64,000 nt of DNA from Litomosoides sigmodontis. Lineage: Eukaryota > Nematoda > Chromadorea > Rhabditida > Onchocercidae. Positions 63,901 to 64,000 of this stretch are shown piece by piece. A program made the position numbers and the translations under genes. The notes beneath the pieces are model-generated. The model worked only from the letters and a program-made list of their open reading frames with translations. It did no database searches and had not been told where the DNA came from. How positions within the stretch are numbered: the first letter of the stretch is position 1; every line of letters begins with the position of its first letter. The stretch is from contig OY718808.1 in the NCBI GenBank assembly GCA_963070105.1, forward strand, positions 4,565,738 to 4,629,737, in the 5' to 3' direction.

Positions 63901-64000
63901 AATGTTGTAATAAACCAAACCGACCTTATCATCAGTAACATTAACTTTGCTAAACCACAGAACCACATCAACAACTGCATCAACAAAACTTTGCAACCTA
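60975..64000 (-). CDS. cogc-2: COG2, conserved oligomeric Golgi complex subunit 2 (C-terminal part)
   Basis: Partial; the N-terminus lies beyond the right edge. Exons: 64000-63925, 63852-63613, 63407-63297, 63165-62762, 62682-62538, 62465-62352, 61793-61680, 61544-61443, 61253-60975 (TGA); about 527 residues against 738 in human. COG2 belongs to lobe A of the COG tether, which catches vesicles in retrograde traffic within the Golgi. Diagnostic stretches are RIWSDEVYLPTLSDKLWDFT (family: CWSDEMFLPLLVHRLW), IPRQYRWTKKPSPTE before the tail, and near the end SVEQTETSLQRFKRK and KIRRQLLLDLNYFK, matching the KIRLQLALDVEYL of human COG2. All junctions are phase-consistent. An extra small exon in the 559-base intron 61794-62351 is possible. 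Confidence 0.88.

Noticed and set aside
1..64000. CRISPR arrays, tRNA, rRNA, spliced-leader RNA, transposase or viral genes
   Set aside because: Looked for by eye; no arrays with regular spacers, no cloverleaf-like boxes, no spliced-leader sequence and no polymerase or integrase motifs were seen.

Overview
The window is a piece of a nematode nuclear chromosome, most likely from a filarial or related spirurid worm. The DNA is strongly AT-rich. Genes are split by many small-to-medium introns with nematode-style acceptors (mostly TTTTCAG or TTTTTAG). The encoded proteins are ordinary metazoan housekeeping and signalling factors plus worm-type paralogues. The species call is inference from base composition, intron style and protein flavour; no database was searched. 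I joined exons by hand using reading-frame phase, so most gene models are phase-consistent from end to end.

Layout, left to right. (1) 152-2614, plus: 3' end of a Son-of-sevenless (SOS) Ras exchange factor, covering its proline-rich SH3-binding tail. (2) 7144-9609, plus: a small single-pass membrane protein with two PPxY motifs, not recognised. (3) 11470-15976, minus: a complete lipin phosphatidate phosphatase in 16 exons. (4) 20695-22715, plus: a CK1/tau-tubulin-kinase-like worm kinase with a TATA-like box and short GATA-containing repeats upstream. (5) 24767-25760 and 25979-28405, plus: a proteasome maturation factor (POMP/UMP1) followed 218 bp later by Mediator subunit MED6, spaced like a nematode operon. 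(6) 29310-30209, minus: a BRI3-like CxxC-membrane-CxxC protein. (7) 32938-40876, minus: an unrecognised gene with two YYDPxTDGxYY modules and two alternative first exons. (8) 55475-60111, minus: UFL1, the UFM1 E3 ligase, in 15 exons. (9) 60975 to beyond the right edge, minus: the C-terminal two thirds of COG2, a Golgi tethering subunit.

The largest gene-free stretch is 40877-55474 (14.6 kb). It holds purine (GA) and pyrimidine (CT) tracts, AAT and CCA repeats and one strong hairpin, but no exon I can defend. Other spacers carry a TG microsatellite, short inverted repeats and small tandem repeats. I saw no rRNA, tRNA, CRISPR array, transposase or viral gene.

The genes do not form one pathway. 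They are a normal mixture of signalling (SOS, kinase), lipid metabolism (lipin), transcription (MED6), protein turnover (POMP, UFL1) and trafficking (COG2). The least explained items are the YYDP-module gene, the PPxY membrane protein, two GC-AG introns and the hairpins; I found no clear novel multi-gene system.
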